A DNA stretch of 64,000 bases from the NCBI GenBank assembly GCA_038049695.1, contig CP142456.1, forward strand, positions 77,027,422 to 77,091,421, written 5' to 3'. The position numbers and the translations under genes were made by a program. The stretch's first letter is position 1. Each line of letters starts with the position of its first letter. This stretch comes from Cinnamomum chago. Taxonomy: Eukaryota; Streptophyta; Magnoliopsida; Laurales; Lauraceae. Below, piece by piece: positions 12,552-24,219 of the stretch. Below the pieces are notes generated by a model. It ran no database searches, had not been told where the DNA came from, and saw nothing but the letters and a program-made list of their open reading frames with translations.

Positions 12552-15500
12552 GTCATGAATTTATCCTTTTACTTATTCTTATTCTTATTTCCTTTTCTTC
12601 TTCTTCTTCTTTTAAATGTTGGTCATTTTTCCCTGTTTACTTGCTTCATATATGGACTTTGTTACTCTTCTTCTTTGTGGAATCGATGCACGTGCATATA
12701 GTATCCTAGATATGAATGTAAACAACTTTTCTGTATCAATGTGAATATTTTGTGGAGGTCCAAAACATGTTTAGTTTTAGTTTTCCAACAACCAAGTATC
12801 AGTATGCTCATGTATTTTTAAAAGAGTTTTAATGATAGATCTCTAAAAATGTTTTTACTTTTGTATTTTTCTCAGTGATTAAGATTTATGCTGAGGTGAA
12901 TTGTTTATCTTGAATATATATTTGCAGGGGAGCTTCACTTTGTTCAGGCAACCTTCAACCAGATGTTCTTATTCATCGGGATCATCGGTTCAAGGCCAGG
13001 AAGAAAGCTTACGACTCAGGATTACAGAAGTACCATTTTGAGTACGAAAATTCTTAAGCAATGTTTTCTGTTTGTATTATTATTATTATTAATAGAATTT
13101 GTGGATCTTGTGAAAGGGTTTTTTTTTGTCTTTTTTTTTTTATCAATTGAAAAATGTTGTTTCTTTTTCTCTTGTGGCAGTATGGTTGATAATTTGCAAA
13201 AATGGAAGAGCAGATTGGCACGCTGTAACAATCTTGAAGGAGAAATTGTTGGGAAGATGTGCAGGTTGTCATCATTTTCTTTATGTCATATATGTAAATT
13301 GTCTAGTGAAATACATCTCAACTTCTTTTTTTGTAAAACGCTGTTGATTTTTTCTTTAATAAAAGGAAGAAAGCAACTAAAGTTACATCATTGTCACTGA
13401 TGAAGACTGGATGTGACTCTGATATAATTCCCTAAAGAAAAAGATATGAATGAATCTCTGGTAATGCTTGAACCTTCGATTTATGCCTTTATTCTAATGA
13501 CTGTTGCTAACATTTGACTATCATATGCTTTTATTGTTAACATTTGACTATCATAAGCTTTTATTGTTCTCATCTTTTCGCCGAAACAAACAAAATAGAA
13601 ATATTCAAGTAGTCACATGTTAAAGTGGAATATCCATCACCTGAAAATTGGTTAGACAGTTCTTTCTGTTGCTCTACTGGAGACTTGCTGTGGGAAGGGC
13701 CACCTTTGCCTTTTACGGGTTGTGCACTTTTCTTCTGATCTGATTCCGGAGAGCTTGCTAGGAGGATGTATCACTCTCATTGCTATCAGATCCTTTGGTG
13801 GAAGCTGCCCGAGACACTTGTTTTTGGTGTTTACAAGCTTCTTCTTGGACTTGTTCTTTGTTTTGTGCATTTTCTGAAAGATCCTGCAACTACCCATTCC
13901 TGTAGGACTTCACTTTTTTCATGTTCTTTATTCTTCAGCTTTATGTATGGAGGCAAATGACTTCCATAGAGAAGTTTGGTAGAATCTAAAAGGAAAAGGT
14001 CTGAGGACAGTGTCATGATTTGAATAGGAACAACATATAAAAGTTCATGAATGAAGGACTTCTAGAGAGATGGCTATGAGTATCTTTTGCTAGTTTTGTA
14101 TTAGAGATGGCTATGAGTATCTTTTGCTAGTTTTGTATTAGAAGATCAGAGAAGCTACTGCATAATGACACTTTGACTTAGATTGTAAGAGCTATGAATG
14201 AACTAGGGAATATTTCATAGAGAGATAGCGGAAGGTCATCTTAGGCCTAAGCATATGGTCACCCATGGAAACACTTACACTTACATCCTAGGGGCTGTTA
14301 ACCAGGGAAGATCTCACCTAAGAACGAGAAAATGATGAAAAAAAAAAAAATTCTTTCTAGAGTCTTTCTGTTTCCCAACAGGGCTGAAAAATGGGGATCA
14401 AGGGACTTAGAAATTACGATTATCACATCACTTCTACTTACATCCCAGGTGCTCTGTATCATGGAAGATCTCATAGTGAGAGGCTTGTCTAAGCATATAA
14501 ACGTGGGGTTCAATAAATATTTTATGTAAAGCCATTGCACAGCCTTTACATAAGGATTAAGACATGTTGTATGCCTGAAATGAGGGCTTGTTTTTCTTTT
14601 GTTCTCTAGCAGATGGTTGGCTCGTTTATGTTGTGAGTGCATATTTTCTAATGGCATGCACCTAAGCTACCTGTTTTTAATGTATAGGAAACATAAGCTC
14701 GGGAGTTCAACAATTGCTTCAGAAGCGACAGAAGAGGTTGCTAATTCTGGACAAGAAATGCTAGACAAACCTTACATCCGCTTTGGTGATGCTGCTAAAT
14801 TTGAAACCTATTCCAAGTTTAGAGAACTGTTTTTGTCATCATTGCTTTGTTTCAAACATGAAACCCAGATGTAGGGGAAACTGCCATTTGTTTCTTTATA
14901 TATTGTTTCCCTATATTTTCTTTTTCTTTTTAGTTTCTTTTACCTCAAAGAATATTCTCTCCAAAGATATGGCGCAAATGATTTGTTTTTTCATTACAAA
15001 CTTGCAATTGCTTTTCCTTTTGCCTCTTGGGGTTGGGGGTGTGTGAGTTGTTGGATCATTAATGACTAGTTAAACGTGCTTTGAAAGCAATAGGAAGGAG
15101 AGTTCAGACTTGGCGTGGAAAACAGTCAAGACATTTGCTTTTTTTTTCTTTTTTTTTTTTGGGGTAAAGACAGCTTTCTGTTGTTAACATTCCCAACGTA
15201 CCACATAAATGTTTTCAACTTTGTACTGTATCTTTTGCTGCAAAAATTAGAGTGTGTGTTTCTATATTGGTTTTGTATCTCAAAACTCATAATAATGATT
15301 TATCACTTGATCCTACACTTGTAATTGAATCACTACTTTTTGTTGCTTTGAGACACCAATGATTTTTGTCAACAATGCCTTTTCTCTTATTTTTTTCGAA
15401 CTGAGGTTTTTGTTGCTTCTAGCCATCTGAAAGATAAATTCACATGAATAGTTTCTTTGAATTCCCTGCTGCTTCTAAAAGGCTCAAAGCTCATTGATAG

Positions 15501-17717
15501 ATTATATCAAGAAAACCATATGGTTTCCTATTTATCTAAACATTAGGGGCTGTTGTAGTTTTAATCTCTTTAGATCTTAGAAGATATCATACAATGTATT
15601 TGAGGCAAATTTATTTTAAAACACTGAAATCAGCAAGTGAGCTTAGCTTTTTGCAAGAACCAAGTCGCCTCCACAAAATATATGTATGTTTGGGATAACT
15701 TGTAGTGGAGCCTGTTGGTTTCAACCAAAACGGAGTCAGTCCAATGGTTTCTCCTGAACTGTGTGATTCGAAGTTCAGATATAATGATCACTTTCAAGGT
15801 TGAATAATTAGTCCTCTGATTTTGAATGTTTCAGACAACTAAAAAGCAGGACCAACAGGTTACAAGAAAGACCCTATGTCACGATGATACTCAATCCAAA
15901 TCTCCCAACCATGTAACAATTAATGTCCAAAGCATTCATGTACTGCCATGCAAAGAATTTGAGGAGGAAGAAACAAAGAAGTTGCATGATCATCGGTTAG
16001 TATTTTAATTCATTTTGCATTTTTACTTCACTGTATAGGAATTTTCTGAAAGTTCAGCTCTTTGTATATAGGTTGCAATTGGTAAGTAGAGATATTCCGG
16101 TAGCTTTTACAAACCATAGCAAAGGACAGTTGCAGAAAGAATTGTCAATGAAGTGCTTGGAGAAAGAACTTGAGGAAGAAAAGGAACTCTTGACGGATGA
16201 GGTTTGCTACTACTCTTTTTGATGTGCATTCCTTTACTTGAAAACTAGCTCGTCTCTAGATATATGTGGATTGGGATGTAATGCTTCTCTCTCCCTTTCC
16301 AGTATGGATGTCAAAGTTTCAGGACAACTTGTTGGGTCTTCACTCTGGCCCATTAATGGTTTAGACTTGAGCCTGGACTCCTATTCCTGGTGATCAGGTA
16401 GGATGGGCCTTTGTCAGATCCAGCTTATGATAAATTAGTAATAATAAAATGCATTTATATTTTATGTTTCTAATGTAATTATTATAAATAGTAATTCATG
16501 ACAGAATTGGGCCTGATAGAACTATAATGAGGTCAGGGCTTCAGCCTGGAAAGCTTGGCTTGACTCAGACCTAGGTCCAATTTATTAAAGCAAGGCTTAC
16601 CTTGACATATCTTCAGCCAGCCTCCTCTTGCTTCCCTAAATTTTGCAGTGATCATGGAAATAGCAGAGCAATCTGGTTGCCTTTTATTTGCCCTTTTTCT
16701 TGTGCACTGAGAAATATACTCCTTTTGACTTCCATATCTGATTGTGGTCAACTACTCCAGTATTTTGCTGATAGAAATGTCTGGGAAGAAGTGAGAACGT
16801 CAGATTCTTACTGCCATCTTACTACAACCAGCCACGGATGTGCATACACTGATGAGTTGTCACTCAGGCAACCACAAAGTGTCAAAGAACAGCAAGCTCC
16901 TTTGATCAATTTGGAAAGTGATGCAATTGAACTAGAAGCTGGAGAATCCTTGCCACCACATTCATCATCCAATGAGGCTATGCCATTGTTGCATACTGAC
17001 CATGGGACCTCTTCATTCTACTCTTACACCGACCAAGCCCATTGTGGGTTATTTCCACCCTTTATCAAGGACCAGAAGATGTCACAATATTATCCACCAG
17101 AAAATACCAATAGCCTCAAACAACCTGGATTGCTATTCCTAGAGGAAAATAACGTCCTTCCTGAAAATGGGCAGTTGCACCAGCAATTTGAGGAACAACA
17201 AAGGCATCTGTTTGAACAGATGCAGATCAGAGATAGAGAGCTTTACATGCGTCAGCTCATGCATGAGAACATCTATTCTAGCAGCATATATGGGAGGCAA
17301 GAACTTCAAACAGCAGCAGCCAATGTGCAGGGCTGGGCCGCTGATTCTGCCCATGCAGCAGCTCCTATACAATCTCCTCTTGGTAGCAGCAGATTGTTGA
17401 ATCATGACTGGCTTCCCGGCTCCAGAGGGCAGTGCTTGGAATACAATGCCAATACGGAGGGAAGGCTATTCAGTAATTTTCCAAATGAGTTACAATCTCT
17501 CCCTCCTTATACTTCAATGAATCCTGAGCAGTATAGTCCTGCTAAGAACTTTATAAGCAGTGGGGGCATTGGCTCTCTTCATCAACTCAATTATTTGAAT
17601 GCAAGTGAAACCCCCCCTGCTGCCATGAAAGTGGACAACAATCCATTTATGTGGATGAACATGCCAAATCCAAATCCTGGTCCCCGTGATGCAAACGGGA
17701 AACCAAGTTTGAGGTAA
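9174..17717 (+). CDS. NFRKB-like (DEUBAD-type) nuclear protein gene
   Basis: Coding exons: 9174-9479, 9606-9745, 12928-13041, 13181-13264, 14688 to an unresolved donor near 14800-14875, 15835-15995, 16072-16201 and 16761-17717. The N-terminal part (HISLEWDDCQKKVLAKREQIG, then VWKTHLSESERSLLSQFLP, VVQALLMGENLHFGNP, ASLCSGNLQPDV, RFKARKKAYDS) matches what I recall of plant NFRKB-like proteins such as Arabidopsis At5g13950, related to the animal INO80-complex subunit NFRKB. Exons 7-8 have the conserved EFEEEETKKLHDHR segment. The last exon encodes a 318-residue Q/S/N/P-rich tail ending GPRDANGKPSLR. The third coding intron (9746-12927) uses a GC donor. Exon 5 cannot be joined in phase to exon 6 with a good GT donor, so a small exon or another splice may be missed. 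A chromatin role is inferred from the family. Confidence 0.8.
11100..12240 (+). mobile_element. RTE-type non-LTR retrotransposon fragment
   Basis: Degenerate reverse-transcriptase coding in several frames: a block like LKKAYHRLPKYLIW near 11140, the YADD-region equivalent ([10 protein letters not shown]) near 11410, and the 3' tail ending in VGARDR-like sequence followed by GATGATGATGATAA (12228-12241). It is collinear with the better preserved copy at 24390-25415. 5'-truncated, same strand as the host gene, no intact ORF. Confidence 0.75.
12511..12549. repeat. (GA)n microsatellite
   Basis: About 19 uninterrupted GA units within the GC-AG intron of the NFRKB-like gene. Confidence 0.95.
14067..14142. 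repeat. 38-bp tandem duplication in an NFRKB-like gene intron
   Basis: Two adjacent, essentially identical copies beginning AGAGATGGCTATGAGTATC, within the intron between coding exons 4 and 5. A second small tandem (about 31 bp twice, ACATTTGACTATCATA...) lies at 13509-13567 in the same intron. Confidence 0.7.
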
Positions 17718-18707
17718 TGGAATTATTGGTGTGATTATGCAACCTCAGACAAGAGGGCCACCACATTCATGCCCGGGCTCCTTGCAGGAGGTTTTGCTTC
17801 ATGGTCCACATAAATGACTTTTGTGGGCTGGGGAGGGATGGAACCCAGTCTGTTTGAGAGGATGTGGTATACAATCAGTGAAAGCTTACACTATACAGAA
17901 ATCTATACCATGGCCAGAAGTGTATATATACTACATATAGATTCAAAGCTGAGAGGGGGGAGGTTTTTGCAGATTTATGAATGTTAGGACTCTCTGTTGA
18001 GGGTACATATTTATAACAATCTAAGGCTGCAATTGCCTGTACAATGGGTCTTCATTTCAAAGTCCAGGACAGTGTTTGTTTTTTGAATGAACATCTTTAT
18101 TTCACATTGCTCTATCATTCTATTATCATTATCATCATCATCATTATTAAAGGATTATCCCAATTATCTCATCTATCTAGGGGCGACTTTTTAACTAATT
18201 CTCAAAGTAGAACTTGTCGGCTGTATCTGATGCTAACCGTCTTTTATCCACACATGGAGCATGATGAACTAACGAACTCTCCCAATCAATTGGTCAGGTA
18301 ATAAGATTTGCTTTGTGCCTTGATACATAGAGAACAGGCACAGAGCAGTGTTTTAAAACCTGAGCCGGAGGGGATGCCTCTATTATAGGCTTGCACTTAG
18401 TCTGCAACAATCCAGGCTTGGATTGAGCATGATCCACTTTTGGCTGGATATGGACTGATATTATAGGCCCATGTACTGGCAGGGCTGCTCCCATGCCGCT
18501 CTGCCTAGGGGAGGTGTTTGGTGTGCCTAACTAGCTGAGCTATAGCCTAGAACTAATTTCCTAAGAGCTATGTCCTACTAACATTTTAGTGTATTTCGTG
18601 TGTAGTTTGGGGATTTTTATAGTCCATGAGATTCAAAACTCCGTTATTTTTCATGTGCTTCGCCAATTGCCACGCAAACCCTAATCCTGGGGCCCGCATC
18701 ACATTGT

Positions 18708-19009
18708 TGTAAGAAACCATATACCAATCCAAAAGCTTAAGCTGATAGGTGGAAGGCCCATACAGGTATATTAAGACATGTTAAGCCTATTACTTAGGCG
18801 ATGTGGGACGGGCCTGTCACGTAGGCTACACAAGAATGACGGCCACGTGGGCTACACAAGAACAACGGGATCGGAACCCGCTCTGATACCATGTAAGAAA
18901 CCATATACCAATCCAAAAGCTTAAGCTGATAGGTGGAAGGCCCATACAGGTATATTAAGACATGTTAAGCCTATTACTTAGGCGATGTGGGATGTAGGAC
19001 TTCCCAACA
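18708..19009 (-). mobile_element. TRIM (miniature LTR retrotransposon) with TSD ATTGT
   Basis: On the minus strand the 5' LTR (19009-18892, 118 bp) starts TGTTGGGAAGTCC and ends TTTCTTACA. It abuts a perfect primer binding site TGGTATCAGAGC (18891-18880). The second LTR copy (about 18806-18708) is identical over ~99 bp but lacks the first ~19 bases of the LTR. Flanks are ATTGT on both sides (18703-18707 and 19010-19014). Total 302 bp, non-coding. The identity of the LTR copies suggests recent insertion or conversion. Confidence 0.9.
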
Positions 19010-20420
19010 ATTGTATACCACTTTCCTTTCTCACATTAAAAATTAGCTCAAAAATAATTTTTCAGCAGGAAAAGCTGTTGCACCAAAGTATGTAAACTGG
19101 ACCATGCAGAGAATTGAGAGCTTTTGCTTTCTTTGCTTAAGAGGAGAGATGTTTTCTCCTCATAATTTCTTTTTGCAAAAAGTACTAGGAGAAATAGTTT
19201 TCCAGGAGAAATAGTTTTTCACTTCTAAGGTTTCAAAGTGATTTCCTCCCAAGTGATTTTTTTATTTTTTTTGCATTCAAATCTAAACACATGAGAGACA
19301 GATGCATAACCTCCACAATGGAATTCTCCACTCTGAAAGGATTCCCCATTGCACATTTGGATCTCAATAAATTGAAGTGAAGAATCCCTACTTGGTGGAG
19401 AAAACTTGGTGTGGTGTGGACACGGAGAATCTCCTTCTGGTGAAAGTACACCACTTTTCTCTAGTGTCAATTCTTTACTGCGTTTGTATCCAGATGGAGG
19501 AAATTATAGGGGATAAAACCATTTAAAAAACACTATATTTACATATATAAAAAAAACTAACTGTTAAACAGTTAAAAGAGTCAAATCTCATTAATAAAAA
19601 ACTTGATTTTACGAGGGAAATGATTCCCCGGCATAAGGTGTGGATTTGCCACTCATGTGAGAGGTGTAAGAATGCAAGATTTTTCTCTAACGTCAAAATA
19701 AAATCCTTGTTTCCTCTCCCTTAGCGCGTCAAAAAATGCTGAGTATATTGGAATTTTGAGAATCTCTAGGTCACGGTTGGCAACCAAATCTCTAGATAAG
19801 ATTTTTATTTTCCTAAAGTTGTTGCAAATCCATATTTGGTAATTATAAATCCCTGAGGATTTGGGCAAATGGAAATCTTTATTTGTTAGGATTTTCAGAT
19901 CCAACGACCTCCAAAAAATTTGAAAATCTTTACTTAAGTGGATTTCACACCGAATTCTATTTTTCTCAACTATATGCATCGAAACACACGAATATTAATG
20001 TAAAATCCTCAACTATACAAATCTCCAACAACGATGAATCCTTATCTCCATGAATTCCTCCCCTATTACCCAACATTGGTACTATTCAAGTGGCTGGAAT
20101 TCAAAATTCTAAACCAAAAAAAAAAACAGAGCCCTACTTTCCTAGCATCCTTTGCCACGTGTGATCGGACCCACTCTCCTGTGGGGCCCACCATTATATG
20201 CCGTCCGCATACGTACAATACAAACGTATGAGTATGAGCTTATTATGGCGTGTGGTTTGGGCTTTTCGTCAAACAGTAGCCGCGCATTTCCATTTCCTTC
20301 TACTCCCTCTGTCGTTCATTAGAGAGAGAGAGAGAGAGAGAGGAAACAGGGGTTTGATTCCTGTGCTGAAACTATTAATAAGAGATGATTTCATTTCGAT
20401 TTAGGGTTCTTTTCATCATC

Positions 20421-20444
20421 ATGAGCTTCTTCGTAGCGGATTAG
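20421..20444 (+). promoter_or_regulatory. Upstream ORF in the CRL leader
   Basis: A complete ATG...TAG reading frame of seven codons (MSFFVAD) ends 15 bases before the CRL start codon. If the transcript starts upstream (near the GA repeat at 20322-20341), scanning ribosomes would meet this ATG first, which usually lowers main-ORF translation. Its effect is inferred. Confidence 0.5.
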
Positions 20445-20459
20445 ATTGGAGTGGAATCG

Positions 20460-23400
20460 ATGACAGGTCCAGACACGGGAGGAAATGGGCAGAACCGAGT
20501 GAGGGGTTTGGTTTTGAAAGCTTTGGTTTTTATCGGGGGCGCTCTTCTTCTCAAGAAACTCACCAAATCCACCACCAGATGGGACCATGCCCGCTTCGTC
20601 GACCAATCCCTCTGTGGCGAAAAGGTAGCCTTTTTTTTTTTACTTTCTTTTTTGGGTTCTTCTCGAATTCTTAGATGCCGTTCTCACTTGGGTTTTTTTC
20701 CCCAATCTGTTTGTGATTTACTTCTAACTGTTTAGGGGTGATTTAGAATGATTTGATGCTGTTCTTAATCGTGTTTTCTTTTCTCAGTATCTGGACTGAA
20801 AGTTTTTGCAATCTGTTTTGTGTGTCTGTGCTTTTTTGTTTTGGTTCTTTTTAGAGGTGATTTTGATTAATATGATATTGTTCGAAGTTGGGTTTTTCTT
20901 TTTTTGACTATATTGGTATGATGTTTAGACTCTGTGGGTGTTACCCTTTTTAACTGATTTCTGAGAATTATCTAACACTGTTCTCAATTGGGTTTTCTGT
21001 TTTCAGTGTTTTGTGCTGTTGTTATTATTTCATCTGTTAGGATTTTAAGGGAAATACTGTACTTTATTAAATGATCCAATGCTTTATTAATGAAAGTTTC
21101 CTTCCTTTTTTTATTTTTTCACAGTTAGGATCTGAAATTCTGAATCTGAGAATGATGCTACCTTTTAAACTGTTAAATTGGATTATCTTTCTTTACTATG
21201 CAGATGTGAAGTTTTTGCATCAGTGTTTGTATTTTTGTCTATATATACTGTTTTTGATTATTTGGGATGATCTGATGTGATTCTGAATTGGTCTCTCTCT
21301 GGTTTTTTTCCTTCTTCAAATTCTGCGGTGAAGTTTTCACGTGATCAAGCTTCTAGGGACCCTGATAATTACTTCAATTTAAGGTATGCAATTTTTTTCT
21401 GAATCATAATGCGGTTCTCTTAATTGTGGCTGTGGCTAGCTCTATGGAAATGAACAGTGGTAGTCATTTCAGTAGTGTGTAAATGATCTAGTTGTACTTA
21501 CCTTTTTTTTTTTATTGATTTTAAAGGGCAATGTTTTTCATAATTTCAGTCAGATTCATTTGAATTTGACTTGAAAGGTACAAAACTATAGTTTGGTGCC
21601 TGCCACTTTGAACGCTAAGGAAGATGATGTTGATTCAGCTTAACAGTGTAAACAATCAAAGTATTAATGAACTGAATTAATGAGGATTTTTTTCCCGGAA
21701 TACATGACTTGAACTTGAAGTCTTGAACCTATAACGTCAAGTGGAACTGTTTTGATATTAGTGAATGTTAATTTAGGAGTGGTTATTCAATCTCTTGTAA
21801 TTATTTATTGGAATCAAAGAGTTTCACATTGTTATTGTGTTCTCAAAATTTAAGTTGCCACTGGGACAATGATTTAAAATTGAACTGGAAATGTTTTCCA
21901 GCATGTTCATGGTTATTGAAGTAGAACTTACCATTTTCACTGTTACAAGCTAAAAAGAACAAGTTCGATCTAGAAAAGAAACAATGTAATGGTTACTACT
22001 TGCTTATGGTTAACTGCAAAGCGAGCACACACGTATTTCTCATCTGCAAAGTTACTCATTGGTTTGTTTTCCTGACTCTGCGATTTCACGCCTTGGCATT
22101 AGGTTCAAGCCTTCTCATCTGGGAGTTATTAAGGTTTTAAGGTTTTTCCTTCTTAATATGTTTGGACTTTGGACTTTGGAGTGCTTGAATAAAGTTAGTT
22201 TTCATAACAAATAATGCCTATGTGCCTATGATTTGAAGTTGACTATTTAAGGTCAATTCCTGTGGAAATTATATTGAAATCCTCATACAATGTGTTGGTA
22301 TTTTTTGGATCTTTGACGTGTATATTCAGTTTGTTTCTTTTACAAAAGGAAAAAAGAAAAGAATATTTGATTCTCTTTATATCGTTCAGTGCTTGATAGA
22401 AATGCTATATGCAATATTTTGAAGTTGCTCGATTTGTTGTAGAATAATGCAATATTACTTTCATGGCCATGTTCATCTCTAGAAAATTGATTTTTTTGTT
22501 ATATGCTAAGGCTTGTTGCATCTCAACACTTGTATTAGGGAATAGATCTTGGATTTTCTTTGATTAATTTAGTTAACAGTATAGTTCACTCTTCATGTAC
22601 TTTTGTGATGTTTCTAATTATATATGCAAACACAATTTTATTTATCATGCATTTATGCCTGGATTTATTTGGGATACGAATCCTACTTTTCATATAAACA
22701 TATCTGAGTGCTCGGGATAAAGATTCATACATATATCAATAATCATACTATTTAGGTTTTTTGCTGCAAAACTGTGTTATTTTATTGATCCAAGCTTTTT
22801 TTTTTTCCTGCAGAATGCTTACCTGCCCGGCAACGGAAATGGTAGATGGTTCAAGGGTTTTATATTTTGAACAAGTCAGTGTAACTTCATAGTTATGCAT
22901 CAACTTCTAATGATTCTAGTTATACATGCCAGCACATATTTATGTAAGGGCTCTTTGTGGTGGCAGGCTTTTTGGAGAACTCCCCAGAAGCCCTTTCGGC
23001 AAGTATGATAACTTCCCCCTCATGCTGCAATGTTTTCTGCTGTTTTTTTACTTTATATTTCTTTCATCTTTTCAAAAGTACATGACACAATCGTTTTTCA
23101 CTTTGCTTTTTTTTTTTTTTCATTTGGTTCATTAAAAAATCTCTTTTTTTTTTCTTTTTCAACTGCACCATTCTGTTGTTAGCTTAATGGTGAGGCCGCT
23201 TCCTCTCCACACAAAAGATCAGGGTTTGATTCCTAGCTGTAGCGCTGATGGTTAGGGGGACTTGGACAGGGTGTGATATGAGGGTGGGTGTGTTACTGAG
23301 TTGTGCCAGGCAAAAAAAAAAAAAAATGCATGTAAAATGTGCTCGGGACTTGGATTATGCAATCATGAAAGTCCACCTTTATTGTAAATAGAAACATGTG

Positions 23401-24146
23401 GGTCCCATCTAATCTGCAGTTGCAGACTGGATTCCTTTTGTCTTTCTGTGGCCTGGCTGTGAAAGAATAATTTTGGTTGTTTGGCTAAGCATGATTCAGC
23501 TTTGTCTTATATCGAGCCCAGTCTTCTTGGGTAGAGAATGAAATTTGTGGTCCCCAATCCAAACAAATATACATGATTAGAATAAAATGGTCCATATCTT
23601 AAAAATAGTCTTTTGTAAGGGATTAGAAGATGGTCAGTGGTCAGTTATAGTCTTTTAAAACCGTCCATATATTCAAAGATGGTCTTTTTAAGGGATTAGA
23701 AGATGACAAGAGTGTGTGGCACGGTGGAAGGTGCTCACTATTGCAACCTTAAGGTTGTGGGTTCAAGACATGTTACCAATAAAAAAGGGATTAGATGATT
23801 TATTCATTCATTCTGCCGGGTTTAGCTACTGTACTTGATACAATTTTGATGCTTACATTTGATTGTTAAACTTTTGTAGTAGACCACCACATTGAAATGC
23901 CTTTATTTAGAACTTTGAAATAATTTTTGTTGCAGAGATTTTACATGGTGAAGCCTTGTCCAAAAGAGATGAAATGTGATGTTGAGGTGAGACTATAGTT
24001 CTGATTCATTTGATCATTTCCAAACACGTGAGCATGCAGTCATGTCATATTATTTATAATTTGAATTAATTTAAAGTTATAGCTTGCTTGTTGCTGTCTC
24101 ACTGAATGCTGGTGCTTGAGGCGAGGGTGCAGTCACGTGATGAGCC

Positions 24147-24219
<73 letters not shown>

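Larger units (their letters stand above)
9746..12927 (+). other. GC-AG intron of the NFRKB-like gene
   Basis: Only a donor at GCAAGT (9746) joined to the acceptor TTTGCAG ending at 12927 restores the conserved reading W-G-A-S-L-C-S-G. The nearby GT (GTAGTAAG, 9750) would put the next exon out of frame. GCAAGT is the typical sequence of functional GC donors. The 3,182-bp intron holds an RTE fragment (11100-12240) and a GA microsatellite. The rest is AT-rich sequence in which I see nothing coding. Confidence 0.75.
17718..20459. other. Intergenic region between the NFRKB-like gene and CRL
   Basis: The first ~350 bases are probably the 3' UTR of the NFRKB-like gene, ending near AATGAACATC at about 18086. 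A (CAT)n-like stretch is at 18123-18150. A TRIM occupies 18708-19009. Around 18355-18500 is a degenerate G/C-richer repeat relic. From about 20160 the CRL promoter/leader begins, with a GGGGCCCACC site II-like box (~20184) and a (GA)n run (20322-20341). I see no further gene. Confidence 0.5.

Noticed and set aside
13365-13435. A possible extra NFRKB-like exon after TAAAAG at 13364
   Set aside because: It is in phase but reaches a TAA without a usable donor, while the exon at 14688 is in the same phase and continues the gene.
23180-23240. A functional tRNA gene
   Set aside because: Boxes A and B are present but no complete cloverleaf can be folded, and an A tail follows, so it is a SINE.
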